Shown: positions 34,808-42,986 of the stretch, piece after piece | How the letters are laid out: the number at the start of each line of letters is the position of its first letter | Position numbering within the stretch: position 1 is the first letter of the stretch | Assembly (NCBI GenBank): GCA_026004435.1 | Contig: BPJD01000006.1 | Location: 22,504 to 86,503, forward strand | Source: Patescibacteria group bacterium | Lineage (GTDB): Bacteria; Patescibacteriota; Microgenomatia; UBA1406; GWC2-37-13 | DNA length: 64,000 bases | Reading direction: 5' to 3' | Position numbers and translations under genes: made by a program | Notes under the pieces: generated by a model | Seen by the model: the letters and a program-made list of their open reading frames with translations, nothing else | The model's database searches: none | Told to the model about the DNA's origin: nothing

Positions 34808-35644
34808 TTAACTTTTAGTTAATGACATTGCCAACACTTCCTCAAAACTTCTAAACCTTGTTTTAAGATTAGACTGTTTTAAGGCGTTATACTGCGGTCT
34901 GGGAGCTTTATTTTGATAAAACTCAAAAAAAGAGATTGGTTCTACTAAAGATAAGTCAAGATCATAATATTTACAGATCAATCTAAACGCATCATAAGGC
35001 GTATAATCTTTACCAACCAAATGATAGATGCCCGGACTAAACTCATTGATCAGCTCCTCAAGCCCTCTGGCAATATCATCAATAAATGTAGGGTTAAACT
35101 TCATATCCTCTACTGCTTTAAGCTTAACTTTGTTCTCCAGCAACTCTTTTATTGTTCTGAAAATATCTTTTTTGCTGAAATTATCAAACCTATAAGGATA
35201 ATCAAATCTTGCAATTGCTGCTTTACCTTTAACTATCTCTTCTCCAGCCCACTTGGACTTGCCATAAAAACCCAAAGGATCAGGTATTGATTTTTCAGTA
35301 TATGGATTTTCAGAAAGTTTGCCCGGAAAAACAAAAGCAGTACTAGCATAAATAAAACCTGCCTTTTTCTTCTGACAGACCTCAAACAAATTCCTAACTC
35401 CGACTACATTAATGTTGTAGCACAGCTCTCTTTCTTCCTCTGCCTTATCAACATTAGTATAGGCAGCCAGATGCAAAACAAAATCAAACTGAAGTCCGTC
35501 TAAAATTTTATTCAGACTATCTTTTTCAGTTATATCAAATCCATCCTCATATTTGGGAGTTATTAACTGAAACTTATCTTGCCACAAAGTTGCTATTCTT
35601 GAACCAACTAAACCTGTTGAGCCTGTTATTAAAACTTTTTTCAT
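34808..35644 (-). CDS. RmlD-like NAD(P)-dependent sugar reductase
   Basis: 278 aa extended SDR. Glycine-rich nucleotide site GSTGLVGSRIA at the N-terminus, HLAAYTNVDKAEEE near 60, and the catalytic YGKSKWAGEE (YxxxK) near 130, the typical RmlD pattern. RmlD reduces dTDP-4-keto-rhamnose to dTDP-rhamnose. The gene follows the dTDP-glucose dehydratase, supporting this role, but the 3,5-epimerase RmlC and the thymidylyltransferase RmlA are not in the window, so dTDP-fucose or another deoxysugar is also possible. Confidence 0.85.
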   Translation of the reverse strand: MKKVLITGSTGLVGSRIATLWQDKFQLITPKYEDGFDITEKDSLNKILDGLQFDFVLHLAAYTNVDKAEEERELCYNINVVGVRNLFEVCQKKKAGFIYASTAFVFPGKLSENPYTEKSIPDPLGFYGKSKWAGEEIVKGKAAIARFDYPYRFDNFSKKDIFRTIKELLENKVKLKAVEDMKFNPTFIDDIARGLEELINEFSPGIYHLVGKDYTPYDAFRLICKYYDLDLSLVEPISFFEFYQNKAPRPQYNALKQSNLKTRFRSFEEVLAMSLTKS

Positions 35645-35652
35645 AATTAAAA

Positions 35653-36663
35653 TTAAGTTTGATACTGTTTTTTATAATAATCCTGATACTCGCCAGACTT
35701 TATTTTCTGCCACCAGTCTCTATTTTTAATATACCAGTCAATTGTTTGCTTTAATCCTTGTTTTAAATCAACCTTAGGTTTCCAGCCAAGCTCCTTATTT
35801 ATCTTGCTCCAGTCAACTGCATACCTAACATCGTGTCCCGGCCTGTCTTTTACAAAGGTAATTAGATCCTCAGATTTTCCCATCAGCTTAATTACCAGCT
35901 TAGCCAGATCAAGGTTTGTAATAGTATCGTTCATACCTCCAATCAAGTAGGTCTCTCCCAACCTGCCTTTTTTCAAAACTAGATCAATGGCTCTGCAGTG
36001 ATCCTCAACATACAGCCAGTCTCTGGCATACTGACCATCTCCATAAATTGGTACTGGCTTATCTTCCAGTAAATTAGTTATCATTAATGGTACAAACTTT
36101 TCAGGAAATTGATACGGTCCATAATTATTACTGCAATTTGTTATGGTTATAGGCAGACCATATGTTCTGGCAAAGGCTCTGACAAAATGATCACTGCTGG
36201 CTTTTGAAGCTGAGTAGGGATTATTGGGTTTATAGCAACTTGTTTCACTAAACTTTTCATCTGTATCTAAAGTTAAACTACCAAAAACCTCATCAGTTGA
36301 GATATGATGAAATCTTTTAACTTTGTGTTTTAACGCAGAGTTAAGCAGAGTCAAAGTACCTATAATATTGGTTTTTACAAAAGCTGATGAATCAGTAATT
36401 GACCTATCAACATGAGACTCTGCAGCAAAATGCACAATAACATCAACAGACTTGATAATATCATCTACCAACTGCTGATCGCAGATATCTCCTTTTACAA
36501 AAGTATAATTTGGATAATCTTGGACTTCTTTAAGATTCTCTAAATTGCCTGCGTAGGTTAATTTATCAAGATTAACAACCTCATAATTAGGATACTTAAA
36601 CAGCCAGTAACGAATAAAGTTAGACCCTATAAAACCTGCTCCTCCAGTAACTAGAATGCGCAT
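35653..36663 (-). CDS. rfbB: dTDP-glucose 4,6-dehydratase
   Basis: 336 aa SDR enzyme making dTDP-4-keto-6-deoxyglucose, the entry to rhamnose and other deoxysugars. Features: VTGGAGFIGSNFIRYW at the start, HFAAESHVDRSI near 82, STDEVFGSL near 122 (with the DE active-site pair) and YSASKASSDHFVRAF near 150. First gene of a five-gene minus-strand unit (rfbB, rmlD-like, glyA, small membrane protein, WecA-type) driven by a consensus promoter at 36675-36702. Confidence 0.96.
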   Translation of the reverse strand: MRILVTGGAGFIGSNFIRYWLFKYPNYEVVNLDKLTYAGNLENLKEVQDYPNYTFVKGDICDQQLVDDIIKSVDVIVHFAAESHVDRSITDSSAFVKTNIIGTLTLLNSALKHKVKRFHHISTDEVFGSLTLDTDEKFSETSCYKPNNPYSASKASSDHFVRAFARTYGLPITITNCSNNYGPYQFPEKFVPLMITNLLEDKPVPIYGDGQYARDWLYVEDHCRAIDLVLKKGRLGETYLIGGMNDTITNLDLAKLVIKLMGKSEDLITFVKDRPGHDVRYAVDWSKINKELGWKPKVDLKQGLKQTIDWYIKNRDWWQKIKSGEYQDYYKKQYQT

Positions 36664-36674
36664 ATGTTGTAAAC

Positions 36675-36702
36675 ATTATAATACTAAAAAAGTCATTGTC
36701 AA
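36675..36702 (-). promoter_or_regulatory. Consensus promoter of the rfbB operon
   Basis: Minus strand TTGACA (36697-36702), 16-base spacer, TATAAT (36675-36680). The ATG follows 11 bases after the -10 box, so the leader would be about four or five bases. Confidence 0.75.
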
Positions 36703-36710
36703 AACAAATC

Positions 36711-37943
36711 CTAATTAGCTGTCTGATCACCTCTAAACCTATGATTGATCAGCTTATCAAGAATAAGCCATCTTTTTTTCTTTTCTTCAAATGGGACATC
36801 ATCCTGCATCACCTTAACAGCCGCTGTAAAAGGCCTCTGAGAATACATTGCTATATAGGCTTTTGAAAAACCTACAGCTTTAGCCACCCTGACTGTGTTT
36901 TCAAACTGCTCATCAGTCTCACCGCAGAAACCTACAATAATATCTGTTGTAAACTCAGCCTCAGGAACTTTTTTTCTTATTTTTTTTATTAAGTTAATGT
37001 AATCCTCACTCGTATACCAGCGATTCATTTTTTTTAAAACTTCATCATCGCCTGACTGCAAAGGCAGATGTATAGTTCTTGTAATATTTTTATTTCTGGC
37101 TATAACATCTATTAATTCATCTGAAAAATCCCAAGGATTTGATGAAATAAAATCAACCTGCTCAAAACCAATCTTTGCCACCTCCTCAAGCAAAAAGGGA
37201 AATAGAGTCGGAATTCTTAATCTGCCCAGATGCTTTACATATACTGGTTTTATTTTTTTGCCATTGTAAGTAAAGTGTTTAAAATCAGAGTTGTTTTTGG
37301 TCTCAAAATAATTTTTTCCAAAATCTCTCATAACCTGAACATTATTCTCACCCATTATTAGGTCAGCGCCATAAGAGTTAACATTTTGACCTAATAATAC
37401 CACCTGTTTATAGCCCTTATTTTTTAGATCCAGACACTCATCAATAATATCCAAATAAGGTCTGCTGATTTCTCTGCCTCTGGTAAAAGGAACAACGCAA
37501 AAGGTGCAAAAATTATTACACCCGTTTGAGATCGGCACCCACGCTTTTTGATCATCTTGTCTTAAAGGCTCATTGTCAAAACCAACCTCCTCTATTGGCA
37601 TAAACTCATCAACAGCAGGCATAATGGTTTTTAATCTTTGCAGATACTTTCCTGTTTTGTCTCTAAAAGCCAAGCCAACCATACAACCTGTAACTATTAT
37701 CTTGAAGAATTCCTTGTTTTTTTGCTTAAGTTTTTTTATCTTTGACAAATTATTCACAAGACCATAGACGCGATTTTCAGCAGACTGCCTAACCATACAA
37801 GTATTTATAACAACATAATTGGCTGAGTTTATATCAGAGGCAGGTTTAAAGCCTCTACTTTCAAAAGCCTTAGCAATGCGTTCTGAATCAGCTAAATTCT
37901 GTTGACAACCAAAGGTTTTAATATAATATGTTCTGTTTCTCAT
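36711..37943 (-). CDS. miaB: tRNA methylthiotransferase MiaB-like, without TRAM domain
   Basis: Radical SAM enzyme that adds a methylthio group to isopentenyl-A37. 410 aa. N-terminal UPF0004 domain with three cluster cysteines (FGCQQN, NTCMVR, VTGCMVG), radical SAM CNNFCTFC near residue 135, then SNPWDFSD and PLQSGDDEVLKKMNR. The chain ends soon after the SAM barrel, so the C-terminal TRAM RNA-binding domain is absent. About 50 extra residues follow LLGQNVNSYGAD. The frame is open 36 codons further upstream, but the ATG at 37943 gives the family N-terminus and leaves the promoter of the divergent gene free. MtaB- or RimO-type function is less likely. Confidence 0.88.
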   Translation of the reverse strand: MRNRTYYIKTFGCQQNLADSERIAKAFESRGFKPASDINSANYVVINTCMVRQSAENRVYGLVNNLSKIKKLKQKNKEFFKIIVTGCMVGLAFRDKTGKYLQRLKTIMPAVDEFMPIEEVGFDNEPLRQDDQKAWVPISNGCNNFCTFCVVPFTRGREISRPYLDIIDECLDLKNKGYKQVVLLGQNVNSYGADLIMGENNVQVMRDFGKNYFETKNNSDFKHFTYNGKKIKPVYVKHLGRLRIPTLFPFLLEEVAKIGFEQVDFISSNPWDFSDELIDVIARNKNITRTIHLPLQSGDDEVLKKMNRWYTSEDYINLIKKIRKKVPEAEFTTDIIVGFCGETDEQFENTVRVAKAVGFSKAYIAMYSQRPFTAAVKVMQDDVPFEEKKKRWLILDKLINHRFRGDQTAN

Positions 37944-37965
37944 AAACAAGTATATTTTACTAAAT

Positions 37966-37994
37966 TTTACTAAATTTTGCTTAGGATTTATAAT
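37966..37994 (+). promoter_or_regulatory. Promoter of the M24 peptidase gene
   Basis: TTTACT (37966-37971), 17 bases, TATAAT (37989-37994), ending ten bases before the ATG at 38005. It lies between divergent miaB and the peptidase. The region also carries a ten-base direct repeat (ATTTTACTAA twice). Confidence 0.55.
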
Positions 37995-38004
37995 ATGCTG
38001 TAAA

Positions 38005-39102
38005 ATGATCAATAGAGTCTTAAAACTACAGAAAAAAATAAAAGACAACAACTACTATTTAATAACCAACCCTGTTAACTTTAGCTATTTGTTGAATCTT
38101 AATTATAATCTACAGGAAAAAGAAGCTTATCTGCTCATAAGCAAGAATGAAGCATACTTGATAACGCCTTTAATGCTTATCAATTATTATAAAAACCTCT
38201 GCAACAAAAACAAGATAAAACTAAAAACAATAACAAACAAATTCAAGTTGTTTGAGTTTTTAAAAGACAAGAGTAATGAAGGACAAACTAAGATAATTAT
38301 TGACAAACTAAGCATTACTCTAACAGAGTTTCAGATCCTAAAAAAATACCTAACTAATAAACTCAAGATAGGCACTGATCCTACAGAAAACCTAAGACAA
38401 ATCAAAGACGAAACAGAGATTGACAATATTGAAAAAGCTCAAAAACTTACAGCTAAAATTCTGGCAAAATCAATTAGGTTTTTAAAAAACAACTGGCATA
38501 AAAATATATCTGAAGATGATCTTGCCTGCTATATAGCAGAAACAGCCGCTAAATACAACTGTCCAAAACTAAGTTTTGACCCAGTAGTTGCCTCAGGTAT
38601 AAACTCAACTAATCCTCATCATAGACCTGAGCAAAAAATTATCAAATCAGGCGTCTTGCTGATTGATCTAGGAGTCAACTACAATGGTTATTGCTCTGAC
38701 CTTACCAGAACATTTTTCATTGGAGAGCCTGACTCAGAATTTAAGACAATTTACGACATTGTTTTAAAAACTCTATCTGCCTGTAGAAACAAAGCAAAGA
38801 CAGCAAAAAACTTGTACGATCTTCACACAGAGGCTGTAAAGTTATTTTCAAAGCACAACTTAAGCCAATACTTTATTCACAGCATAGGACACGGAGTTGG
38901 CAGACAGATTCATGAACTCCCCTTTGCAGATAAAAAAGATAAAAACAATCTTACAGAAAACACAGTCTTTACTTTAGAGCCAGCTGTTTATCTTAAAAAT
39001 AAATTTGGAATCAGAATAGAAGATATCATAATCAAAACCAAAATTTTAAAAGAGATAAGGTCTTATCCCAAAAACCTAAATGATATTATAATTAAGCTGT
39101 AG
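38005..39102 (+). CDS. M24 family Xaa-Pro aminopeptidase
   Basis: 365 aa. N-terminal creatinase-like domain (residues 1-130) and pita-bread catalytic domain with metal ligands in LLIDLGVNYNGYCSDLTRTFF (two Asp), IHSIGHGVGRQIHELP (His), VFTLEPAVYL (Glu) and GIRIEDIII (Glu). It cleaves the N-terminal residue before proline in peptides and may serve peptide salvage. PepP or PepQ cannot be separated by eye. It converges with yqeY, overlapping by 11 bases. Confidence 0.92.
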   Translation: MINRVLKLQKKIKDNNYYLITNPVNFSYLLNLNYNLQEKEAYLLISKNEAYLITPLMLINYYKNLCNKNKIKLKTITNKFKLFEFLKDKSNEGQTKIIIDKLSITLTEFQILKKYLTNKLKIGTDPTENLRQIKDETEIDNIEKAQKLTAKILAKSIRFLKNNWHKNISEDDLACYIAETAAKYNCPKLSFDPVVASGINSTNPHHRPEQKIIKSGVLLIDLGVNYNGYCSDLTRTFFIGEPDSEFKTIYDIVLKTLSACRNKAKTAKNLYDLHTEAVKLFSKHNLSQYFIHSIGHGVGRQIHELPFADKKDKNNLTENTVFTLEPAVYLKNKFGIRIEDIIIKTKILKEIRSYPKNLNDIIIKL

Positions 39103-39541
39103 TTATTTGCCTGAATGCCTGAACAACTCTGGCTGGATCAATATAACTGCCTAATTTTTTTACACAGATGCCAATAACAGCATTTGGATTTTTCAAGTAC
39201 AGCTCCTGATTCTCTGCAATAATCTTCTCTATCTCCTGCTTTAACTGAGTCTCACTCATCTCCTGGGGCAAATAATTTTCCAACACAGCCAGCTGATTTT
39301 GGTACTCTTCAATTATCTCTTGCCTATTTGTTTTTTTTGCATAATCTAAAGACTCTGTCAGCTCTTTTTTAATTTTTCTCAACACACCTATAACTTCAGC
39401 ATCTGTCAACTCATTGTTCCTTAACTCAATTTGCTTGTTTTTTATTTTTGACAAAATATATCTAATAGTATTAAGCTTTAGTTTATCGCCTTGTTTCAAG
39501 GCTATTAACTGGTCTGACTGCAATTTTTTAATAATTGACAT
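39092..39541 (-). CDS. GatB/YqeY domain protein
   Basis: 149 aa stand-alone YqeY: DQLIALKQGDKLKLNTIRYILSKIKNKQIE at the start, KKELTESLDYAKKTNRQEI in the middle and LGSYIDPARVVQAFRQI at the end. The domain resembles the tRNA-binding tail of GatB, and a role with tRNA-dependent amidation is often suggested but not proven. Located 29 bases after a tRNA-Leu on the same strand, so both may be one transcript. Confidence 0.93.
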   Translation of the reverse strand: MSIIKKLQSDQLIALKQGDKLKLNTIRYILSKIKNKQIELRNNELTDAEVIGVLRKIKKELTESLDYAKKTNRQEIIEEYQNQLAVLENYLPQEMSETQLKQEIEKIIAENQELYLKNPNAVIGICVKKLGSYIDPARVVQAFRQITTA

Positions 39542-39570
39542 CTGAATAATTTAATTTATAACCTTAAAAG

Positions 39571-39657
39571 TGCCGCGGGTGGGATTCGAACCCACACATC
39601 CGTTGAGCGGACACAGGATCCTAAGTCCTGCCTGTCTACCAGTTCCAGCACCGCGGC
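39571..39657 (-). tRNA. tRNA-Leu (anticodon UAG)
   Basis: An 87-base cloverleaf with a long variable arm. The acceptor stem GCCGCGG/CCGCGGC pairs fully, discriminator A, anticodon stem CAGGA/TCCTG with loop CTTAGGA (anticodon TAG, reads CUN), and T arm GTGGG-TTCGAAT-CCCAC. The 3' CCA is not encoded, so a CCA-adding enzyme is needed. Confidence 0.95.
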
Positions 39658-39683
39658 AAATTAACTTTTTTCCAATTATGCTT

Positions 39684-39689
39684 ATTATA
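39684..39689 (-). promoter_or_regulatory. -10 box upstream of tRNA-Leu
   Basis: TATAAT on the minus strand, 26 bases before the mature tRNA 5' end. No clear -35 was seen. Confidence 0.4.
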
Positions 39690-39762
39690 TAAAAACTTTT
39701 ATTAATTAAAACAGCCATCTGAAAAAAAAATTAACCAAGATTATGATAAAATAACATCATCT

Positions 39763-40512
39763 ATGTTTTATCAAGCAATAACAGCATCAATTTTTGTCAG
39801 CCTAATTTCTCTTGTAGGCATATTATTTATTGTCTGGAAACTAGATAAACAAAGAAAACTTCAGTTTTACCTTATTAGCTTTTCTGCTGGCAGTTTTTTG
39901 GGAGTTGTCTTCTTTGACCTGCTACCAGAAGCGCTTGAAATAGTAGACCACCCTGAAGAAATTATGACAGCTACTTTATCAGGCATAATTTTATTTTTCA
40001 TAATTGAAAAATTTATTCACTGGAGACACTGTCATCTTGTAGACGAAAACAAGCACAAACACCACTTGGCTTATTTAAACATAGTAGGAGACTTATTTCA
40101 CAACTTTTTAGATGGTCTTGCCATAGCTGTAGCATTTTTTACAAGTTTTGGAGTCGGCATAACTACAACCTTTTCAATCATAATGCATGAAATTCCTCAG
40201 GAAATAAGCGATTTTAATATTCTGCTTTTTTCAGGGTTATCTAAAAAGAAGGCTCTGCTTTACAACTTTTTTACTGCCTTAACCTCTCTTTTAGGCACAG
40301 TTGCAGGTTTTTGGTTTTTGAATTTATTTGAACATTACCTGCCAATACTAACAAGCATAACAGCTGGAGGGTTTTTATATATAGCCAACTCTGACCTTAT
40401 CCCAGAACTTCACAAAAGCAATAGTTTTAAACAAACTCTTCTGCAAATTCTTTTGCTTGCAACAGGAATATTTGTTATAATGAGTCTATCAAACTATGTT
40501 CACAACCATTAA
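39763..40512 (+). CDS. ZIP family metal transporter
   Basis: 249 aa with about eight transmembrane helices. The two metal-binding helices are clear: LFHNFLDGLAIAVAF (HNxxDG) near residue 118 and IIMHEIPQEISDFNILL (HExPxE) near 145, and the His-rich loop WRHCHLVDENKHKHHL lies between TM3 and TM4. It probably imports zinc or other divalent metal. First of a plus-strand run with greA, a DUF192 protein and lysS. An extended -10-like TGATAAAAT lies ten bases before ATG. Confidence 0.92.
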   Translation: MFYQAITASIFVSLISLVGILFIVWKLDKQRKLQFYLISFSAGSFLGVVFFDLLPEALEIVDHPEEIMTATLSGIILFFIIEKFIHWRHCHLVDENKHKHHLAYLNIVGDLFHNFLDGLAIAVAFFTSFGVGITTTFSIIMHEIPQEISDFNILLFSGLSKKKALLYNFFTALTSLLGTVAGFWFLNLFEHYLPILTSITAGGFLYIANSDLIPELHKSNSFKQTLLQILLLATGIFVIMSLSNYVHNH

Positions 40513-40530
40513 TTTGTTGATAAATATTTT

Positions 40531-41001
40531 ATGTCAAAAAAGTATAAAGTTACACAGAGCGGTCTTCAAAAAATTCAAAAAGAGTATGAACAGCTTAAGA
40601 ATATTGACAGGCCTAAAGCAGTCAAAAGACTTCAGATTGCTAGATCTTTAGGCGACCTCAGAGAAAACAGCGAGTATCATACTGCCAAAGAAGAGCTATC
40701 AGAGATTGACTCCAGAATACGCTACTTGCAGGAGGTACTGGAAAATGTTGAGTTAATAGATGAAAAAAGCAATAGCAGTATTGTTCAGATCGGAGACACT
40801 GTAGAATTATTAGATGAAAATAACACAACAATGACAATTACCTTAGTTGGGGACTTTGAAGCAGATCCAATAAATAATAAATTTTCAGCCAACTCGCCGT
40901 TAGGACAGGCAATTATAAACAGATCATTAAATGATAAAGTCACTGTAAACACTCCTGCAGGCAAAAAAACATATACAATAAAAAATATAACAAGAGACTA
41001 A
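40531..41001 (+). CDS. greA: Transcription elongation factor GreA
   Basis: 156 aa. N-terminal coiled coil with LQKIQKEYEQLKN and LGDLRENSEYHTAKEELS, whose tip acidic residues (DLRENSEY) enter the polymerase secondary channel; C-terminal FKBP-like domain with FSANSPLGQAIINRSLNDKVTV and PAGKKTYTIKNI. It rescues backtracked RNA polymerase. 18 bases after the ZIP gene. Confidence 0.96.
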   Translation: MSKKYKVTQSGLQKIQKEYEQLKNIDRPKAVKRLQIARSLGDLRENSEYHTAKEELSEIDSRIRYLQEVLENVELIDEKSNSSIVQIGDTVELLDENNTTMTITLVGDFEADPINNKFSANSPLGQAIINRSLNDKVTVNTPAGKKTYTIKNITRD

Positions 41002-41017
41002 ATTAATTAAAAATAAA

Positions 41018-41494
41018 ATGCAAAAAGTTTTAGCATCTTTTGTTGTAGTTCTTACACTATTTTTAATAACAGAATTTTTGTTTTACAACAATAAAACCTC
41101 AACAAAAAGTCCTACAAACAGATTAGTCTTTGACACTAAGATAATACTTCCAAACAACAAAGTTATAAAAGTTCATCTGGCGGACACGCCTGAAGAACAA
41201 ATTAAAGGCCTATCAAACATACCAGATATGAGTTTTCAAGAAGGAATGTTGTTTAAGTTCAACCGGCCAGGTGTCTATAAGTTTTGGATGAAAGATATGA
41301 TGTTTAGTTTAGATTTCATTTGGATATCTGCTAATTTTACTATAGTAGATATAACTGAGAATATAAGCCCTGAGACATTCCCTGAGGCCTTCTCACCCAA
41401 AGAACCTATAATGTATGTACTTGAAGTTAAGGCTGGATTTGTAAAACAAAACAACCTAAAACCAGGAGATAAACTAAAAATAATTTTCCCTTAA
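41018..41494 (+). CDS. DUF192 family exported protein
   Basis: 158 aa, N-terminal hydrophobic anchor (VLASFVVVLTLFLITEFLFY) and one DUF192 domain: VHLADTPEEQIKGLSNIPDMSFQEGMLF, then FWMKDMMFSLDFIWIS and MYVLEVKAGFV, all signature parts. The biochemical role of DUF192 is not known. It lies 16 bases after greA; the lysS promoter overlaps its stop codon. Confidence 0.9.
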   Translation: MQKVLASFVVVLTLFLITEFLFYNNKTSTKSPTNRLVFDTKIILPNNKVIKVHLADTPEEQIKGLSNIPDMSFQEGMLFKFNRPGVYKFWMKDMMFSLDFIWISANFTIVDITENISPETFPEAFSPKEPIMYVLEVKAGFVKQNNLKPGDKLKIIFP

Positions 41495-41518
41495 CAAATG
41501 GATTTAATCTGTTATAAT
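41491..41518 (+). promoter_or_regulatory. Promoter of lysS with extended -10
   Basis: TTAACA (41491-41496), 16 bases, TATAAT (41513-41518) preceded by TGT, so an extended -10. Only seven bases separate the box from the ATG at 41526, which predicts a leaderless lysS message. Confidence 0.65.
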
Positions 41519-41525
41519 AACATTT

Positions 41526-42986
41526 ATGAGCAATTTGGAAAAAATAAGGCAAGAAAGAATCAATAAAATAAAGAAACTTGAGAAATTAGGACAAACTCCC
41601 TATATCTCTTTTAACAAAAAAAAACAGGATATTAGCAAGGTAAGAAAACTTAAAGGAAAAACTGTATCAACAGCAGGCAGAGTTTTCAGCAAACGAGGCC
41701 ACGGCAAATTGATCTTTGCTGATTTAAAAGACGAAACAGGAAGAATTCAACTAATGTTTAAGTATGATGTTGCCGGAGAAAGAGTATTTAAGATCCTGCA
41801 GTTGCTTGATATTGGCGATATTGTTTATGTAACAGGCAAAGTTGGGGAAAGCATTAGAGGAGAGATCTCAATAATAGTTGAGGATTTATCTATCTTAACC
41901 AAATCCTTAAGACCACTGCCCGAGAAATGGCATGGACTAAAAGATGTTGAAGAAAGATACAGACGACGCTATGTCGATCTATTGGTTAATGATGAAGTAA
42001 AACAAATATTTTTAAAAAGAACTAAAGTAATTCAACTCTTAAGAAAGTATCTTGATAAAGAAGGGTTTATAGAGGTTGAGACTCCAATCCTTCAACCGAT
42101 TTACGGAGGAGCAACAGCAAAACCATTTATCACCCATCATAATGCTTTAGATACTGACCTTTACCTGCGCATCTCAGATGAACTTTATCTTAAAAGGCTA
42201 ATAGTAGCAGGATTTGAAAAAGTTTATGAAATAGGAAAAGATTTTCGCAATGAAGGCTTTTCAAGAGTACATAACCCTGAGTTTACTATGATTGAGTTTT
42301 ACTGGGCCTATGTAGACTATGACAAATTAATGCAGTTTACAGAAAAACTTTTATCCCAGATAGCTGTTGATATAACAGGCAGTTATAAAGTAGAGTATCA
42401 GGGCCAGACCTTTGATCTTACACCTCCATGGCCAAGAATCAGCTACACAAAATTATTTAAGGATGAGATTGATTTAGATCTTTCTAAAATTAAAGATGAA
42501 AAACAACTGCTTGAAGTTATAAAAAAAAGAAACCTCTTGAACAAAGATGAACTTGAAGTTGGTTATGCCAACTTAGTAGACAAAATATACAAAAAACACT
42601 TAAGGCCAAATATCAAAGGGCCTGTATTCCTTATTGACCATCCAACGGAGCTTAAGCCTTTAGCAAAGAGAAAAGAAGACAATCCAAATCTTGTGGCAAG
42701 CTTTCAAGTGTTAATAGGCGGAGAGGAGTATGTTAATGCCTATAATGAGCTAAACGACCCTATTGATCAAAAAAACAGATGGCTGGCAGAAGAAGAGGCT
42801 GGAAAAAGAGGAGCAGAGGAGCATCAGGTTGTTGACGAAGATTATATAACGGCCTTAGAGTATGGTATGCCGCCAACTGCAGGCTGGGGCCTAGGTGTAG
42901 ACAGATTTACAGCCTTGTTAACCAACCAGCCAACGATAAAAGATGTTATTTTGTTTCCAACATTAAGGCCAGAAACGAATGACTAA
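41526..42986 (+). CDS. lysS: Lysyl-tRNA synthetase, class II
   Basis: 486 aa. N-terminal OB-fold (residues 55-150, KTVSTAGRVFSKRGHGKLIFADLKDE) for the anticodon, then class II core: motif 1 near FIEVETPILQPIYGGATAKPF, motif 2 with YEIGKDFRNEGFSRVHNPEFTMIEFYWAY, and motif 3 GWGLGVDRFTALL near the end. Length is usual for LysRS. The next gene overlaps by eight bases. Confidence 0.97.
   Translation: MSNLEKIRQERINKIKKLEKLGQTPYISFNKKKQDISKVRKLKGKTVSTAGRVFSKRGHGKLIFADLKDETGRIQLMFKYDVAGERVFKILQLLDIGDIVYVTGKVGESIRGEISIIVEDLSILTKSLRPLPEKWHGLKDVEERYRRRYVDLLVNDEVKQIFLKRTKVIQLLRKYLDKEGFIEVETPILQPIYGGATAKPFITHHNALDTDLYLRISDELYLKRLIVAGFEKVYEIGKDFRNEGFSRVHNPEFTMIEFYWAYVDYDKLMQFTEKLLSQIAVDITGSYKVEYQGQTFDLTPPWPRISYTKLFKDEIDLDLSKIKDEKQLLEVIKKRNLLNKDELEVGYANLVDKIYKKHLRPNIKGPVFLIDHPTELKPLAKRKEDNPNLVASFQVLIGGEEYVNAYNELNDPIDQKNRWLAEEEAGKRGAEEHQVVDEDYITALEYGMPPTAGWGLGVDRFTALLTNQPTIKDVILFPTLRPETND

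Noticed and set aside
37944..38051. 36-residue N-terminal extension of miaB
   Set aside because: It is hydrophobic, unlike the family, and crosses the promoter and start of the divergent peptidase gene.
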